Assembly: GCF_006569185.2 (NCBI RefSeq)
Contig: NZ_VIGC02000004.1
Span: 186,001-250,000, forward strand
Length of the DNA: 64,000 bases
Direction of reading: 5' to 3'
DNA from: Litorilinea aerophila
Lineage (GTDB): Bacteria > Chloroflexota > Anaerolineae > Caldilineales > Caldilineaceae
In this document: positions 39,461 through 47,269 of the stretch, piece after piece
How positions within the stretch are numbered: the first letter of the stretch is position 1
Layout: every line of letters starts with the position of its first letter
Notes under the pieces: generated by a model
Told to the model about the DNA's origin: nothing
The model's database searches: none
What the model saw: only the letters and a program-made list of their open reading frames with translations
Program-made: the position numbers and the translations under genes

Positions 39461-40297
39461 ATGATTGAGCTGGCACCCAACCATAAAATGGGCCTGCCCG
39501 TGGCCAACCCCATCCTGTTGGCCGGCGGCATCATCGGCTGCGGCGAAGCCGTTCCACCGGGGTTGGAGCTCAGCCGTCTGGGGGCGGTGGTGGTGGGGCC
39601 GGTCATGGCCACCGGTAGCCCCGGCGCGCCGCTTCCCCGCCTGGCCCATACCCAGGGCGGTTGCGTCCTGGAGGCGGGCAGCCAAAATCGGGGCGTGGGC
39701 GCGGTCTTGCGGCGCTTTGCCTCCCTGTGGCCATCCCTGGGAGTGCCGGTGGTGTTGCAACTGGCGGACCGGGAGCCCCGGCTGTTGGCCCGGACTGTGG
39801 CCCGGGTGGAATCGGTCCCAGGTCTGGCCGGGCTGGAGCTGGTTTTGCCGGGGGATGGGGACCTGGCGCAAGCCCGCTCCCTGGTTCGCCGGGCCACCCG
39901 AGAGACAGAGCTGCCGCTCTGGGTCAAGCTTCCCCTGCCCCAGGCAGAAGCATGGGCAGAGGCGGCTGTCGAGGCGGGCGCCGCCGGCCTGGTGGTGGGG
40001 CAGCCGCCGACCGGCGCGCTCATGCGCCCATGGCGCGGAGAGCCGGTGCCCGTGCGGGGCAGCCTCTACGGGCCACTGGCCTTTGGCCTGATGTTGGAGA
40101 AGCTATTGGCGGTGGCGGAGCTGGCGCTACCGTGCGCGCTGATTGCCTGCGGCGGCATTCACACCTGGGAGCAGGTGCAGCAGGCCCTGGCTGCAGGTGC
40201 CCAGGCCGTCCAGATCGACGTCGCCACCTGGGTGGAGCCGGCCCTGCCCGGCCAATTGGCGCAGACATGGGCCGGCTCCAAACCGATGGGTGAGTGA
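39461..40297 (+). CDS. Dihydroorotate-dehydrogenase-like TIM-barrel protein lacking the active-site motif
   Basis: A 278-residue protein; AGGGG 7 nt before ATG 39461. The start (GLPVANPILLAGGIIG) and end (LIACGGIHTWEQVQQALAAGAQAVQIDVATW) match the FMN-phosphate-binding barrel of DHOD-like enzymes. The segment that should read like N-x-S-C-P-N is LELVLPGDGD here, so the catalytic Cys and Asn are missing. It may bind FMN but is unlikely to be a functional PyrD. Upstream in-frame extension runs through repeats and is rejected. Confidence 0.82.
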   Translation: MIELAPNHKMGLPVANPILLAGGIIGCGEAVPPGLELSRLGAVVVGPVMATGSPGAPLPRLAHTQGGCVLEAGSQNRGVGAVLRRFASLWPSLGVPVVLQLADREPRLLARTVARVESVPGLAGLELVLPGDGDLAQARSLVRRATRETELPLWVKLPLPQAEAWAEAAVEAGAAGLVVGQPPTGALMRPWRGEPVPVRGSLYGPLAFGLMLEKLLAVAELALPCALIACGGIHTWEQVQQALAAGAQAVQIDVATWVEPALPGQLAQTWAGSKPMGE

Positions 40298-40336
40298 TGA
40301 GGTATTGTCTCTCGTTGGGTGGGTCGTGCCTGGGTG

Positions 40337-41497
40337 TTACCCCTCCGGGCCAAAGAGCGCCATCTGTTGGGCGGGTTGCCGGCCGTCCAGCAGCACAAAG
40401 GGCGCTGCCTTTTGCACATCCCGCACGCCCAGGGCCCGCAGGTGGGAGAGCTGGGTGATGCGGCCCCGGCGGCGAGCGGCCAGGATGGCGTCGGCAGCCT
40501 TGGGGCCGATGCCGGGCACCCGCAGCAGCTCCTCCCGGCCGGCCCGGTTGAGCTCCACCGGCGCATGGCGCAGGTGAACCTGGGCCCAGGCCAGCTTGGG
40601 ATCCTGCTCCAGGGGCAGGTTGGCGTCGGCTGTGAAGGGCAGATCTTCCAGGGACCAGCCATAGTCCCGCAGCAGGAAGCTGGCCTGATAGAGGCGGAGC
40701 TCCCGGCGGGGCGCCGTGGCCGGCAGGGACTCGAAGGGCGTCTGGATCACCGGGTGGAAGGCGGAGTAGTAGGTGCGCTGGAGGCCCAACTGGCGATAGA
40801 GCCGCTCGCTGGTGTGGAGCAGCTCCAGGTCCGTATCTCCCACGGCGCCGACCACGAACTGGGTTACCACACTGGCCCGCAGGCCTTCCCGGGCCCGAAG
40901 CTGGCTGATCCACTGGAGGCGTTGCATCAGCTCGGACCAGAAGTCCTTCTTGGGAGCCAGCGCCGCCAGGCGCTGTTCCGTGGCGCCCTCCAGGTTGATG
41001 GAGACCCGGTTGGCCAGTTGCATGGCCCGGCGGATCTGGTCATACTCGGCGCCGGGCATGATTTTGAGGTGGATGTAGCCCCGGTAGCCATGGCGACGCC
41101 GGATGATCTCCGCTGTGTCCAGGAGGCGATCCTGGGTGGTCACGCCGCCTTTGATGATGCCCGAGGAGAGAAAAAGGCCATCCACCAGGCGAGCCCGTTC
41201 CATCTGAATGAAGGTTGCGGCCATTTCGTCTGGCGTGAAGGTGAGGCGCCGGGTTCGATTTCGGCCGGCGCGGAACGGACAGTAGTAGCAATTTCGTTCA
41301 CAGGCCGTGGTGAGCATGGCCTTGAGCACCGGTTTTTTGCCCGTGGGAGTGGTGACGTGGGAGATGCACGGCAAGGGCTGAGGCCGCCTGCTGCCGACGG
41401 TCTCTTCCACTGGCTGGCTGCCGGCCGGCTCGAAGCGGGTGGCATCCCCCAACAGGGAAAGCTTTTGATAGGCATCCGGTGCGCTCTTGAAGTTCAT
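40337..41497 (-). CDS. Radical SAM protein of the putative DNA modification/repair type, with HhH tail
   Basis: A 386-residue enzyme starting MNFKSAPDAYQKLSLLGDAT, the normal N-terminus of this family. The 4Fe-4S ligands are Cys66, Cys70 and Cys73 (CERNCYYC). A helix-hairpin-helix DNA-binding segment (LLRVPGIGPKAADAILAARR) lies near 325-350. In many genomes this family sits beside a uracil-DNA-glycosylase-related gene; that partner is not here. The promoter has a LexA box, and transcription should start 1-2 nt before the ATG, giving a nearly leaderless mRNA. Damage-induced DNA repair is the likely role. Confidence 0.92.
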   Translation of the reverse strand: MNFKSAPDAYQKLSLLGDATRFEPAGSQPVEETVGSRRPQPLPCISHVTTPTGKKPVLKAMLTTACERNCYYCPFRAGRNRTRRLTFTPDEMAATFIQMERARLVDGLFLSSGIIKGGVTTQDRLLDTAEIIRRRHGYRGYIHLKIMPGAEYDQIRRAMQLANRVSINLEGATEQRLAALAPKKDFWSELMQRLQWISQLRAREGLRASVVTQFVVGAVGDTDLELLHTSERLYRQLGLQRTYYSAFHPVIQTPFESLPATAPRRELRLYQASFLLRDYGWSLEDLPFTADANLPLEQDPKLAWAQVHLRHAPVELNRAGREELLRVPGIGPKAADAILAARRRGRITQLSHLRALGVRDVQKAAPFVLLDGRQPAQQMALFGPEG

Positions 41498-41504
41498 GTC
41501 TTTT

Positions 41505-41533
41505 AGTATACGAACAAATGTTCGGTTTGTCAA
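41505..41533 (-). promoter_or_regulatory. SOS promoter: TTGACA/TATACT with LexA box in the spacer
   Basis: Minus strand: -35 TTGACA (41528-41533), 17-nt spacer, -10 TATACT (41505-41510). The spacer contains CGAACAAATGTTCG (41511-41524), an exact match to the Gram-positive LexA consensus CGAACRNRYGTTCG. Repressor bound here would block RNA polymerase. Confidence 0.88.
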
Positions 41534-41556
41534 GGAGAATGAGTTAGGTTAGAAGT

Positions 41557-42018
41557 ATGCGTGCACTGATTCAACGAGTCAGCCAGGCCAGCGTGACGGT
41601 GGACGGGCAGGTGGTCAGCGCCATTGGGCGGGGCTTTCTGGTGCTCCTGGGGGTGACCCACAGCGACGGCCCGGAGGAGGCCGCCTACCTGGCCCGCAAG
41701 ATCGCCGGCCTGCGGCTTTTCGAGGACGAGGCCGGGAAGATGAACCTGGGCCTGTTGGATGTGGGCGGCGCGGTGCTGGCCGTCAGCCAGTTCACCCTCT
41801 ACGCGGATGCGCGGAAGGGACGGCGCCCCAGCTTCACCCGTGCGGCCCGTCCGGAAGAGGCCGAACCCCTGTACCAGGCCTTTTGTGCACGGCTGGCCGA
41901 GGAGGGGATACCGGTCCAGCAGGGGGTCTTCCAGGCCACCATGCAGGTGGCCCTGGTCAACGATGGCCCGGTCACCCTGTGGCTGGACACGGAAGAGTTG
42001 ATGCCCAGGGCCGGGTAG
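41557..42018 (+). CDS. dtd: D-aminoacyl-tRNA deacylase
   Basis: A 153-residue enzyme that removes D-amino acids mischarged on tRNA. The hallmark motifs SQFTLYAD (~77-84) and NDGPVT (~138-143, with the Gly-cisPro proofreading pair) are intact. Length is normal. It is divergent from the radical SAM gene and shares a 59-bp gap that contains the LexA box, so it may also respond to DNA damage. No clear SD precedes ATG. Confidence 0.97.
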   Translation: MRALIQRVSQASVTVDGQVVSAIGRGFLVLLGVTHSDGPEEAAYLARKIAGLRLFEDEAGKMNLGLLDVGGAVLAVSQFTLYADARKGRRPSFTRAARPEEAEPLYQAFCARLAEEGIPVQQGVFQATMQVALVNDGPVTLWLDTEELMPRAG

Positions 42019-42026
42019 GGGACGCG

Positions 42027-42048
42027 TACTGCGCCGCAAGGCGTAGTA
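42027..42048. terminator. Short hairpin after dtd
   Basis: TACTGCGCC and GGCGTAGTA form a 9-bp stem with one G-T pair and a GCAA loop, 9 nt after the stop. No T tract. Confidence 0.4.
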
Positions 42049-42111
42049 CACCACAAACGTTCCATCATGTACCCAGGTCAAGAATTACCCAGGTTAAGAA
42101 AGGTGGATTGG

Positions 42112-42708
42112 ATGACTAAAGACAGCTATCTACTGGCAGAGGAACCGGCTGTAGATCTGGCCGTGGCTGAGGCCATGGCTGCCGAGCTAGAGGAGTATCT
42201 GATCAAAGACGATCTCTACCGAACGGTTATCGCCAAAACGCCCAAAGGGGAAGTCCGGGTCCGCATGACTGGCGGGGATCTCCTCTCCCGGCTGCTGCGT
42301 CTGCAAGGGGAGCGGGATCAGCTGACCCCCGAGGAGCAGGCCCGCCTGGATGCCCTCCAGCAGCAGGTGGACTCGGTGATCTACAGCCTGCGTCACCGGT
42401 TTCACGAGCGGCTGCAGCGGGAAATGAAGGCCCGCCTGGACAGCCTGCGCTGGTTCCTGGATGAGTGTCGGGAGGATCGGGCCCGTTGCCGGGCGGAATT
42501 TCCGTTCGAGATGCGCAACCGCCAGCGCATCGAGGAGATTCTCAAACAGTTGGGGGATCAGGTACCCCAGGAGCTGGCGGACGAGTTGCGGGCTGTGGAC
42601 CAGCGCATTCGCCAGTATGCCCAGCCCAGCGATTTCATCTGGGATGAGCGCCTGAAGCCCATCTTTACGCCCCACCCGTACTGGTACCTGTACATGCGGC
42701 CGGCCTAA
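42112..42708 (+). CDS. Conserved-looking helical protein of unknown function
   Basis: A 198-residue soluble protein with AAAGGTGG before ATG 42112. It is almost wholly alpha-helical and charged. Residues ~60-120 could form a long antiparallel coiled coil (LLSRLLRLQGERDQL, EQARLDALQQQVDSVIYSLRHRF). Cys residues at two places (LDECREDRARCRAEF) are close together. The C-terminus is aromatic (FTPHPYWYLYMRP). No motif I recognise. It may share a transcript with dtd. Confidence 0.8.
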   Translation: MTKDSYLLAEEPAVDLAVAEAMAAELEEYLIKDDLYRTVIAKTPKGEVRVRMTGGDLLSRLLRLQGERDQLTPEEQARLDALQQQVDSVIYSLRHRFHERLQREMKARLDSLRWFLDECREDRARCRAEFPFEMRNRQRIEEILKQLGDQVPQELADELRAVDQRIRQYAQPSDFIWDERLKPIFTPHPYWYLYMRPA

Positions 42709-42713
42709 AGGCA

Positions 42714-42743
42714 GGTAGAGACGCACGGCCGTGCGTCTCTACC
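42714..42743. repeat. 30-bp perfect palindrome between converging genes
   Basis: GGTAGAGACGCACGG is followed directly by its exact complement and ends one base before the stop of the next minus-strand gene. It can form a 15-bp cruciform or act as a two-way terminator. Confidence 0.9.
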
Positions 42744-43550
42744 TTACGGATTCAGCCAGCGGATGACCTCGTCGTGGATGGTGCCGCCGGTGGCCACGAT
42801 GCCGTCCCCCTGCAGGGGGTCGTTGCCGTGCCAGTCGGTGATCCGGCCGCCGGCGCCCTCGATGATGGGGATGAGGGCCATCAGGTCCCACGGGTTGAGC
42901 ACCGGGTCGGTCATGATGTCGGCGCCGCCGATGGCCACCAGGTAGTAGCCGTGGCAGTCGCCCCAGTTGTGGTAGCGCTTCACCCGCTTGCTGAGGGCTT
43001 CGAAGGCCGGCCCATTCTGGTAGTTGAAGACATTCCAGTGGCTGGTGTTCAGGAGCACCGCGTCTTCGATGCGGTCGCAGGGCCGCACATGAACCGGGCG
43101 GCCGTTGAGGAGCGTCTGCCGCCCATCGCCCACCAGGAAATCGTCCAGGATGGGGTGGTGGATGACGCCCAGGCGCGGGCTGCCCTCCACCACCAGCGCG
43201 ATCAGGGTGCCGAAGAGGTAGCTGCCGCTGATGAAGCTCTTGGTTCCGTCGATGGGGTCCAGCACCCACTGGTAGGGGGCGTCGGGCTGATAATGGCCGA
43301 ATTCTTCTCCCAGGATGCCGTGCTCCGGGAACCGTTCCATGATCATCTCCCGCATCACCGCTTCGGCCTGGGTGTCGGCGATGGTGACCGGAGACAGATC
43401 TTCTTTCAGCTCAACCTGGAGATCGGCCCGGAAGTATTGGCGGATGATCTGGGCGCTGGCCATGGCCAGGCGCCGGGCGAAGGCGACATACTCGTCCAGC
43501 TCCAGGCTGGTGGCTGGATGGCCGGGCCGGGATACCGACGGGCTGGTCAC
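42744..43550 (-). CDS. Inositol-monophosphatase-family phosphatase (histidinol-phosphatase-like)
   Basis: A 268-residue Mg2+-dependent phosphatase. Metal ligands are Glu82/Glu83 (GEE), Asp98 and Asp101 (DPIDGTKSF) and the late WDLMAL Asp. GTKSF rather than GTxNF favours the HisN/histidinol-phosphatase or related sugar-phosphatase branch. No other histidine-biosynthesis gene is near. Its ATG overlaps the end of the TPR gene by 4 bp, so the two are translationally coupled. Confidence 0.92.
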   Translation of the reverse strand: MTSPSVSRPGHPATSLELDEYVAFARRLAMASAQIIRQYFRADLQVELKEDLSPVTIADTQAEAVMREMIMERFPEHGILGEEFGHYQPDAPYQWVLDPIDGTKSFISGSYLFGTLIALVVEGSPRLGVIHHPILDDFLVGDGRQTLLNGRPVHVRPCDRIEDAVLLNTSHWNVFNYQNGPAFEALSKRVKRYHNWGDCHGYYLVAIGGADIMTDPVLNPWDLMALIPIIEGAGGRITDWHGNDPLQGDGIVATGGTIHDEVIRWLNP

Positions 43551-44743
43551 GGCTGGGCCTCCGGGCTCAGGGTGGGGGTGGTCTGGTGCAGGGGCGCCAG
43601 CGCTTCCCGCTGTTCGGGGGTGTACAGTTCTTTGCTCATGAACCAGAGCCGGTATGGGAACTGGCGACCCTCACCCTGGGCTTTCAGCCGATTCAGGGCC
43701 ACCTCCATGTTGGTGCGTGCCGACTCCAGATTGTTGCGAATTGCCCAGCCCACGCCGGCCAACCACAGGAGTATCCAGTGCGGATCCCGCTTCTCCCGGA
43801 GGATGCTCAGTATGCTGGATAGCCCGAGGTCTTCCGGATCGCCCAGATAATATTGGGAGAGGGTGAATTCCAGGAGGGCACGTTCCTGGTTCTGGCTCAA
43901 ATCCTGGCGGACGGCCTGTTTCCACTCTTCTTGGGCTTCCCGTGGGCGGCCCATCAGCCGGTAGGTCAAGCCCCGCCAGAAGTGGGAGCGGATGGCGGCT
44001 GGATCCCGGTTGATGAAGGACAGGGCCTTTTCATAGTGGCCCTGCAGGACGAGCCGGGTGTACACTATGAAGGGGTTCAGGGGCGTGGAACTGAGTCGGT
44101 TTGCCTCCTCGTAGTAGGCGATTCCCTGCTCCCATTCGCCGGTTTCCATGGCGATCAACAGCTTTTGTTGCAGGAGGAGGAGCTGCCTCTGGTGAGGTTC
44201 CTCTTCCTCTGCCCCGGCGTACTCCGGCGAGAAAAGGAACTGTTCCAGGGCCTCAAGCCCTTTCCGGGCCGCATCCGGGCGTCCTATTTCCAGCCCGGCA
44301 AAAATCCATCGGATGAAATCGCCCTCTACGGCCCCTTCCCGCCTGGCAAGCTCCTCCAGGCGGGCCAGGGCCTGGTCAAAACGGCCTGCCTGCATCAGCA
44401 CATCGGCTTCATGGTGATCCCAAAAGACCCGGTCTTCCGGGTCGATCTCTTGCCGGATCTGCTGGATGAGTGCCAGGACTTCGTCGTAGCGGTCGCGAAC
44501 GAGCAGGTAGGATTGCAGACTGCCAGCCGCCTCTAACAGGAGGTTTTGCAGGCGGTTGTTACCCGCCTTGCGGGCGCTTTCCGGCAGCCGAGAGAGGCGG
44601 TCGACCAATTTCTGGTAGAGGGGGATGGCCTCGTCGTTGTAGTTGATGGCCTTCTGGTGGGCCTGGGCCAGTAGATCTTCCCAGCTTCCCTTGACCACGG
44701 GCCGATTCGTCTGTTGGCCGGCTCTGGATGGTTGCGTGCTCAT
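43547..44743 (-). CDS. TPR-like helical repeat protein
   Basis: A 398-residue soluble protein with degenerate tetratricopeptide repeats (AIPLYQKLVDRLSRL, FDQALARLEELARREG, WEQGIAYYEEANRL, PREAQEEWKQAVRQD). It has no signal peptide or membrane segment. TPR proteins act as scaffolds. It lies 58 bp downstream of the chelatase vWA segment and overlaps the phosphatase gene by 4 bp, so chelatase, TPR and phosphatase genes probably share a transcript. Confidence 0.85.
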   Translation of the reverse strand: MSTQPSRAGQQTNRPVVKGSWEDLLAQAHQKAINYNDEAIPLYQKLVDRLSRLPESARKAGNNRLQNLLLEAAGSLQSYLLVRDRYDEVLALIQQIRQEIDPEDRVFWDHHEADVLMQAGRFDQALARLEELARREGAVEGDFIRWIFAGLEIGRPDAARKGLEALEQFLFSPEYAGAEEEEPHQRQLLLLQQKLLIAMETGEWEQGIAYYEEANRLSSTPLNPFIVYTRLVLQGHYEKALSFINRDPAAIRSHFWRGLTYRLMGRPREAQEEWKQAVRQDLSQNQERALLEFTLSQYYLGDPEDLGLSSILSILREKRDPHWILLWLAGVGWAIRNNLESARTNMEVALNRLKAQGEGRQFPYRLWFMSKELYTPEQREALAPLHQTTPTLSPEAQP

Positions 44744-44801
44744 TTCGGGCTGTTGTCCTTCGCTATCTTCCTGAATGGGCTGCCTGCGCTTGCCAGCCCC
44801 C

Positions 44802-45770
44802 TCACAGCTCGATCTCCCGTTTTACCGTGGAGAGAAGGGTCTCCGCGCGCAGGTCGGGCAGGTTGTAACAGGTGCCGCCCAGGGCTTCGGCCAGCTTCTG
44901 GGCCAGCCCCCGGTCGAAGGCCGCGTGTTCCATGTTGACCACGATGGAGCGCAGGGAAGCCTGCTGGAAAAGCTCGGCGATGCGGTTGGCCTCTTCCTGG
45001 GCGGGCATGCCGGTCATGCTCACGTTACCGGCCCCGTCGGTGAGGAGGATCATCAGGGGGCGCAGTTCGCTGTCCCGCCGCCGGGCGTTTTCGATGACCT
45101 GCCAGGCCAGGTAGAGGCCGCTGCTCAGGGGCGTCTTGCCGCCCACGGGCAGCTCCCGCAGGGCCTTCTGGGCCAGCTCCACGCTGTTGGTGGGGGGCAA
45201 CACCAGGCGCGCCCGGTCCCGCTGGAAGACGATGAGGCCCACCTGATCCCGACGCTGGTAGGCGTCCACCAGCAGGCTGAAGATGGCTCCTTTGGTGGCC
45301 TCCATGCGTTCGCTGGCCGCCATGGACCAGCTGGCATCCACCACGAAGAGGATGAGATTGCCGGTGCGCCGGACCCGTACCTTGCGCTGCAGGTCGGTGC
45401 GGCGCAGCTTCAGGGCCAGGTCGTTGTCCGAGGTGGCCCGGCGCTGGCTCTGGTAGGGTGCGGCCGCGCGCAGGGTGGCGTCAAAGGCGATGTCCTCGGG
45501 GCGATCGCCCGCGGGTCGGGCCTTGATGTAGCGGCCCCGTTTCCGTTCGGTGCGGGTGTAGGATCGCTTGCCTGCCCGCTCCCGGGTCATCTTGTCCAGG
45601 GGGGTATCGAAGCGTTTGGCCTCGAAGGTCTCGCCGATCTGGACTGGCTTGCGGGCCCCTTTGCTGTCTCCGGGCGATGAACTCTGCTGGGGGGAGGCAT
45701 CCGGCTCGGCGATGCCGCCTTCGCCGGCGTCAGCCGCGTCGCTGACGTCAGAGTCATCGCCCTCTATACT
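44802..45770 (-). CDS. chlD: vWA (ChlD-like) half of a chelatase, reached by -1 frameshift from the AAA+ half
   Basis: 322 residues if read from the slip site. The first ~55 residues are an acidic, Ser/Pro-rich linker ([16 protein letters not shown]), then a basic segment and a vWA domain. The MIDAS is complete: DASWS, Thr in GGKTPLSSG and TDGAGN. Between the slip site and the ATG at 45590 there is no ATG, GTG or TTG in frame. A product starting at 45590 would lack the linker and begin close to the domain. Joined to the upstream frame it gives a 691-residue protein of normal ChlD length: AAA+ domain, acidic linker, vWA. Confidence 0.88.
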   Translation of the reverse strand, partial: SIEGDDSDVSDAADAGEGGIAEPDASPQQSSSPGDSKGARKPVQIGETFEAKRFDTPLDKMTRERAGKRSYTRTERKRGRYIKARPAGDRPEDIAFDATLRAAAPYQSQRRATSDNDLALKLRRTDLQRKVRVRRTGNLILFVVDASWSMAASERMEATKGAIFSLLVDAYQRRDQVGLIVFQRDRARLVLPPTNSVELAQKALRELPVGGKTPLSSGLYLAWQVIENARRRDSELRPLMILLTDGAGNVSMTGMPAQEEANRIAELFQQASLRSIVVNMEHAAFDRGLAQKLAEALGGTCYNLPDLRAETLLSTVKREIEL

Positions 45771-45777
45771 TTTTTTT
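45729..45777 (-). promoter_or_regulatory. Probable programmed -1 frameshift site with downstream hairpin
   Basis: On the minus strand eight A (45777-45770) follow GATG; in the zero frame this reads GA[A AAA AAA] then GTA TAG. A -1 slip on A_AAA_AAA bypasses the TAG at 45766-45764 and enters the vWA frame. A perfect 6-bp hairpin GTCAGC/GCTGAC with a 6-nt loop (45729-45746) lies 23 nt further on and could stimulate slipping, although it is further away than usual. Confidence 0.8.
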
Positions 45778-46876
45778 CATCGGCCGCGGCTGCGCTGCCC
45801 TGGATCTCCAGGCTTTCCTGCTGCTCCTCGCCGGCGGCCTGTTCGGCCTCGGCCCGGGCCTGGCGCATGTTGCTCTGGAGCTGTTCCGGCGTCAGGGTAG
45901 CTTCCTGGAAGGGCTGCTTCTTCATGCGGTGGGGCAGGGCCAGTTCCGCCGCCAGCAGGATGTCCCGGTCGTTGATGGCCAGCCGGCCCTCGTAGGCGGC
46001 GTGGGCCCGGGCCGTGCGCAGGATGACGATGTCCGCCCGGTGGCCGTCCACCCGGAAGCTGGCGGTGAGGGCGGCGATGGTGTACATGTCCTTGTCGGTG
46101 TATTGAACCAGGTCGTAGCGCTGGCGGGCGGCGGTGATGCGCTGGCAGAGCTCCGCCTCGGCTTCCTGGTAGGCTGCGCGGAAGCCTTCCGGATCCTGCT
46201 CGTAGTAGATGCGCCGGCGCAGGATCTCCACCCGCTCCGCGGCGTCGGTGAGGCCCACCACATCCACGGCATGGGCGAAGCGGTCCAGCAATTGGGGGCG
46301 CAGGTCGCCTTCTTCCGGGTTCATGGAGCCCACCAGGACGAAGCGGGCCGGGTGCTGGAAGCTGATGCCTTCCCGTTCCACCACGTTGACCCCCATGGCC
46401 GCGCTGTCCAGCAGCAGGTCGACCACGTGGTCGTCCAGCAGGTTGACTTCATCCACGTAGAGAACCCCCCGGTTGGCTGCCGCCAGGACGCCGGGCTCGA
46501 AGTGGCGTTCGCCCCGCTGGATGGCCTTTTCGATGTCCAGCGTGCCGACCACCCGATCTTCGGTGGCGCTCACCGGCAGGTCCACAAAGGGGGTGGGCCG
46601 GGTTTCCACCGGCAGTTGGCCTTCCCGGGCCAGACGTTCCCGGCACTCGTCGCAGTAGAGGTCGGGCCGGGCCGGGTCGCAGCCGAAACGGCAACCCTGG
46701 ACCACCTCGATGTTCGGCAGGAGGGCGGCCAATGCCCGGGCCGCGGTGGATTTGGCCGTGCCGCGTTCGCCGCGGATCAGCACGCCGCCGATCTGGGGGT
46801 TGATCGCGTTCAGGATCAGGGCACGTTTCATGCGCTCCTGGCCCACGATCGCCGAGAATGGGTAAGTCAGTCGCAT
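45764..46876 (-). CDS. AAA+ chelatase subunit (ChlI-like), zero-frame product
   Basis: A 370-residue protein; AAGGA 8 nt before ATG 46876. Walker A GERGTAKS (36-43), Walker [11 protein letters not shown], sensor [16 protein letters not shown] and the Cys-containing insert [15 protein letters not shown] match the AAA+ motor of magnesium or cobalt chelatases. Translation stops at TAG right after the A-run (ADEKKV). The short form resembles ChlI; the frameshifted form resembles ChlD. One gene could therefore supply both motor subunits for a CobN/BchH-type large subunit encoded elsewhere. Confidence 0.95.
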   Translation of the reverse strand: MRLTYPFSAIVGQERMKRALILNAINPQIGGVLIRGERGTAKSTAARALAALLPNIEVVQGCRFGCDPARPDLYCDECRERLAREGQLPVETRPTPFVDLPVSATEDRVVGTLDIEKAIQRGERHFEPGVLAAANRGVLYVDEVNLLDDHVVDLLLDSAAMGVNVVEREGISFQHPARFVLVGSMNPEEGDLRPQLLDRFAHAVDVVGLTDAAERVEILRRRIYYEQDPEGFRAAYQEAEAELCQRITAARQRYDLVQYTDKDMYTIAALTASFRVDGHRADIVILRTARAHAAYEGRLAINDRDILLAAELALPHRMKKQPFQEATLTPEQLQSNMRQARAEAEQAAGEEQQESLEIQGSAAAADEKKV

Positions 46877-46918
46877 GGGATTGGTCCTTCGATGGTTGTA
46901 GACGTCACACAATTAGGG

Positions 46919-46940
46919 AGGGCGAAGCACGCTTCGCCCT
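46919..46940. repeat. Perfect 10-bp inverted repeat upstream of the chelatase gene
   Basis: AGGGCGAAGC and GCTTCGCCCT are separated by 2 nt. The 46877-47269 gap holds this and the two palindromes at 47027-47078 but no gene. Confidence 0.8.
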
Positions 46941-47026
46941 CGCCGCCTGATGATTCATTATAAACGAGGGTTCACCCCTGGAACAAAAACGCCCGGTCCA
47001 GTCCGGCAGAAATCTCTCCAACCTGG

Positions 47027-47078
47027 GCCCATGATTGAAATCATGGGCTGGGGCACCCCAAGTGCGTTGAAACGCACT
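47027..47078. repeat. Two adjacent perfect palindromes, both centred on TTGAAA-type sequence
   Basis: GCCCATGATT-GA-AATCATGGGC (47027-47048) and AGTGCGTT-GA-AACGCACT (47061-47078) have the same TTGAAA centre but unrelated arms. Such pairs look like remnants of one palindromic repeat family. Confidence 0.85.
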
Positions 47079-47269
47079 CCACGGCGCGGATGGCACCCGG
47101 CTTGAATCCGTCAAGATGGTGAGCCCCCCGTGGGCCAGGTGGCCGCCTGAAACTTTTCTTTCCGCGCTCACGTATAGGGTGTTGGTCTATCTGGCCATCA
47201 TCCATCTGGCCCCGGGGCCTGGATCCCGAGGCCATACAAGCAACGGGGACATTGCAGGACGAAAGCGAC

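Noticed and set aside
41498-41533. TTG start at 41533 for the radical SAM protein
   Set aside because: It lies in the -35 box of the gene's own promoter and precedes the predicted transcription start.
44802-45590. Independent vWA gene starting at ATG 45590
   Set aside because: The open frame continues 180 nt upstream to the slip site and encodes the acidic linker expected in ChlD; no SD-start pair was seen that would explain it better. It remains a fallback if the frameshift is disproved.
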